From contig NZ_WSTC01000007.1 of assembly GCF_009789195.1 (NCBI RefSeq), positions 62,001 to 126,000 of the forward strand: DNA of 64,000 nt, in the 5' to 3' direction. Of this stretch, positions 62,546 to 64,000 are shown piece by piece. Numbering within the stretch: position 1 is the stretch's first letter; every line of letters begins with the position of its first letter. This DNA is from Paenibacillus sp. MMS18-CY102 (GTDB lineage: Bacteria; Bacillota; Bacilli; Paenibacillales; Paenibacillaceae). Both the position numbers and the translations under genes were made by a program. The notes under the pieces are model-generated. The model did no database searches. It was not told where the DNA came from and saw only the letters and a program-made list of their open reading frames with translations.

Positions 62546-63233
62546 CGCGATCCTCCTTCGATCCCGCAACCAACGTCAGATAATTCTCTAGATACCCGGC
62601 GGTACGCTTACCGAGCATTTTGGGCTGGCAGCCTTCATAAAGCGAGCATCGCTCACAGCGTTTGTCATAGGAAGCAACGGGCGTTCTTCCTAAAGCTATC
62701 CAATCGTGCATCTCCCCCAGCAGCGTCTCCGCCTGGTTCCTTAGCGATGTATCGATATCAACGCGTGTGCGCCGTTCAATTTCTCCGTAAAATAGCGCGC
62801 CTTCCTCGATCTGCACACCGAACATCTCTTCCAGACATAAGGTCTGTACGCATAATTGCAATTCATCGTGAGCGCCTTTCTTCGGCTTGCCGCGCTTATA
62901 CTCGATTGGATACGGGCGCCACAGTCCTCTCCTCGCCGGAATAGCAGCGCCTGGCTCCTCCCCCGTACACCGATGAAACTCCACTACATCAGCTACGCCA
63001 TAAACGCCGAGCCGATGAGAAACAAGCGGCATGGAGCGCGCAATAATGAGATCGCCCCGTTTTTCGCCGATGCAGGGGTTGTCCGCTTTCTCGTGCAGCC
63101 GCTGGCCTTCGAATGTCAGCACATTGTCCGACCAGTACTGCTCGATATGAATGAGTGCCCATTGCCTTTTGCAGAAAGCGTAGTGTTGGATGCCTGACAG
63201 CATCAGATAATCATCTTCGTGTCTATCTGCCAT
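62538..63233 (-). CDS. cas4: CRISPR-associated exonuclease Cas4
   Basis: A 231-residue Cas4 (ATG 63233, overlapping the cas7 stop by 11 bases; the frame can run to 63275). The iron-sulfur cysteines are Cys near residue 21 (HYAFCKRQWAL) and the C-terminal set CERCSLYEGC. The RecB-like nuclease motif is YPIEYKRGKPKKGAHDELQL (Asp/Glu and Lys), with ADVVEF before it. In type I-C it trims prespacers and sets their orientation by PAM choice. Confidence 0.96.
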   Translation of the reverse strand: MADRHEDDYLMLSGIQHYAFCKRQWALIHIEQYWSDNVLTFEGQRLHEKADNPCIGEKRGDLIIARSMPLVSHRLGVYGVADVVEFHRCTGEEPGAAIPARRGLWRPYPIEYKRGKPKKGAHDELQLCVQTLCLEEMFGVQIEEGALFYGEIERRTRVDIDTSLRNQAETLLGEMHDWIALGRTPVASYDKRCERCSLYEGCQPKMLGKRTAGYLENYLTLVAGSKEDRDA

Positions 63234-64000
63234 CAAGCTGCTCAACCTGCAGTCCTTCCAACGGCTGAATGACAAACTGATAATCCGTGTAGGATCGTGG
63301 CTCGGCAGCTAACCGCTCTACCAGCAAAGATCGGTGCACTTTAGCCGACGAGTACTGCCCCAGTTTAGAACGATGCTCCCACCAATACACATGATGAATC
63401 TCCATACTGCCTTCCGGTCGCGCAGATGAAGCATCATTTTCAAAGAGTGAGATAAGCGCTTCTTTCACCTTAATAGCATCACCATTCGTAAATCCGGTCT
63501 TTTCTGCTAATTGGGGGTTGATACTGCCATAAAAAATATATACACCCGAATCAACACGATGCTTCATCCCCATCGTATCCGATCCCTTACTCGGTCCCGG
63601 TTCAGAGTTAACACTTTTTGTGATTTGCACACTTGCAATATCAATCGGATCAATACTAGTGGCAGTATGAATCGATACTGGCCCACGCACACCGACGGAA
63701 ACACCCGACCCTTTATCCGCCTTAAACGCGAATACTTGACCAAAGCTGCGAACATCAATCCATTCCTGACAAGCAATTCGAGCAAAATCATCATTGGAGA
63801 CTGTCTTGGATTTAAACATCTTCCCCAGTTCAATATTTGCTTCCGCACGTTCTCTTAAGCTGCCGAACTCATCCACTTTACGGTCATTGGACTGGACAAA
63901 TATCGATTCTCCCATGTCCTGCAGCCGATTGCGAATTTTCCGTTTAAGTGCAACATCAGATATTTCCCCATGCCCATCATAGTTTTGCCGCGGACGATTG
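63223..64000 (-). CDS. cas7: Cas7 (Csd2) type I-C backbone protein, N-terminus beyond the window
   Basis: The frame continues to the right edge and shows NRPRQNYDGHGEISDVALKR (residues near the N-terminus of Csd2), then KIRNRLQDMGESIFVQ. The body has YDVR-like DVRSFGQVFAFKA, GPVSIHTATSIDPIDIASVQ, TMGMKHRVDSGVYIFYGSI and a typical end, YTDYQFVIQPLEGL. It forms the Cascade filament on the crRNA. The visible order cas7-cas4-cas1-cas2 is that of a complete type I-C operon, so cas8c, cas5c and cas3 are expected to the right. Confidence 0.95.
   Translation of the reverse strand, partial: NRPRQNYDGHGEISDVALKRKIRNRLQDMGESIFVQSNDRKVDEFGSLRERAEANIELGKMFKSKTVSNDDFARIACQEWIDVRSFGQVFAFKADKGSGVSVGVRGPVSIHTATSIDPIDIASVQITKSVNSEPGPSKGSDTMGMKHRVDSGVYIFYGSINPQLAEKTGFTNGDAIKVKEALISLFENDASSARPEGSMEIHHVYWWEHRSKLGQYSSAKVHRSLLVERLAAEPRSYTDYQFVIQPLEGLQVEQLDGR

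Noticed and set aside
1-64000. Insertion sequences, prophage, tRNA or rRNA genes
   Set aside because: No transposase, integrase, terminal inverted repeat pair or structural RNA signature was found.

Overview
The window looks like a chromosomal segment of a Gram-positive, spore-forming relative of Paenibacillus or Cohnella. The base composition is moderately GC-rich. Ribosome binding sites are strong GGAGG types. Gene content includes a Bacillus-type nasB-nasC pair with a TnrA/GlnR-like box, a split glycine decarboxylase (gcvPA/gcvPB), an LTA-synthase-type enzyme, a CcpA-like cre site, and a TerD/TerC/TelA/XpaC stress cluster. The species assignment is inference. No rRNA, tRNA, insertion sequence or intact prophage is visible.

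Layout. 1-2.7 kb: end of a sugar operon (LacI-type regulator, BadF-type kinase, GH4 phospho-glycosidase). 2.7-3.9 kb: an unknown protein and two unlisted microproteins. 3.9-15.9 kb, all on the minus strand: a 12-gene tellurite/chemical-stress operon. It is transcribed in the order three TerD, a TerD-TerA fusion, TerC, a citrate-lyase-like enzyme, a phosphoribosyltransferase-TRSP protein, StiP, a HAD phosphatase, an ATP-grasp ligase, an XpaC-like protein and TelA. 16.1-19.1 kb: a GH3 glycosidase under a good sigma-A promoter with a cre-like site. 19.2-22.3 kb: glycosyltransferases and a UDP-sugar dehydrogenase. 22.8-25.1 kb: a UvrD-like helicase. 25.4-28.9 kb: a phosphoesterase and an MHYT-GGDEF-EAL protein. 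29.1-33.6 kb: glycine cleavage genes. 33.8-36.4 kb: an LtaS-like enzyme and a PAP2 phosphatase. 36.5-39.9 kb: a ComQ-like isoprenoid-synthase-fold enzyme, a small NHLP-leader peptide ending in Trp, and a convergent 7TM histidine kinase. 40.1-44.5 kb: a cupin, and a substrate-binding lipoprotein translationally coupled to a GGDEF-EAL protein. 44.7-49.3 kb: nasC and nasB. 49.8-55.0 kb: a CWC protein, a WYL regulator, a thioesterase, a LysR regulator, a frameshifted gene and a prohibitin-like protein. 55.1-64 kb: a type I-C CRISPR locus with a small 7-repeat array, a Fic gene, a 51-repeat array, and then cas2, cas1, cas4 and cas7 on the minus strand. The rest of the effector genes lie beyond the right edge.

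Most notable: (i) the prenyltransferase-like enzyme beside a Trp-terminated NHLP peptide and a sensor kinase, which resembles a ComQXP pheromone module built on a different leader; (ii) the two CRISPR arrays, whose repeats differ by a compensatory stem change while their leaders keep three motifs at exactly the same distances from the first repeat; (iii) the Ter operon with a full predicted small-molecule biosynthetic module and GC-rich hairpins between several genes.
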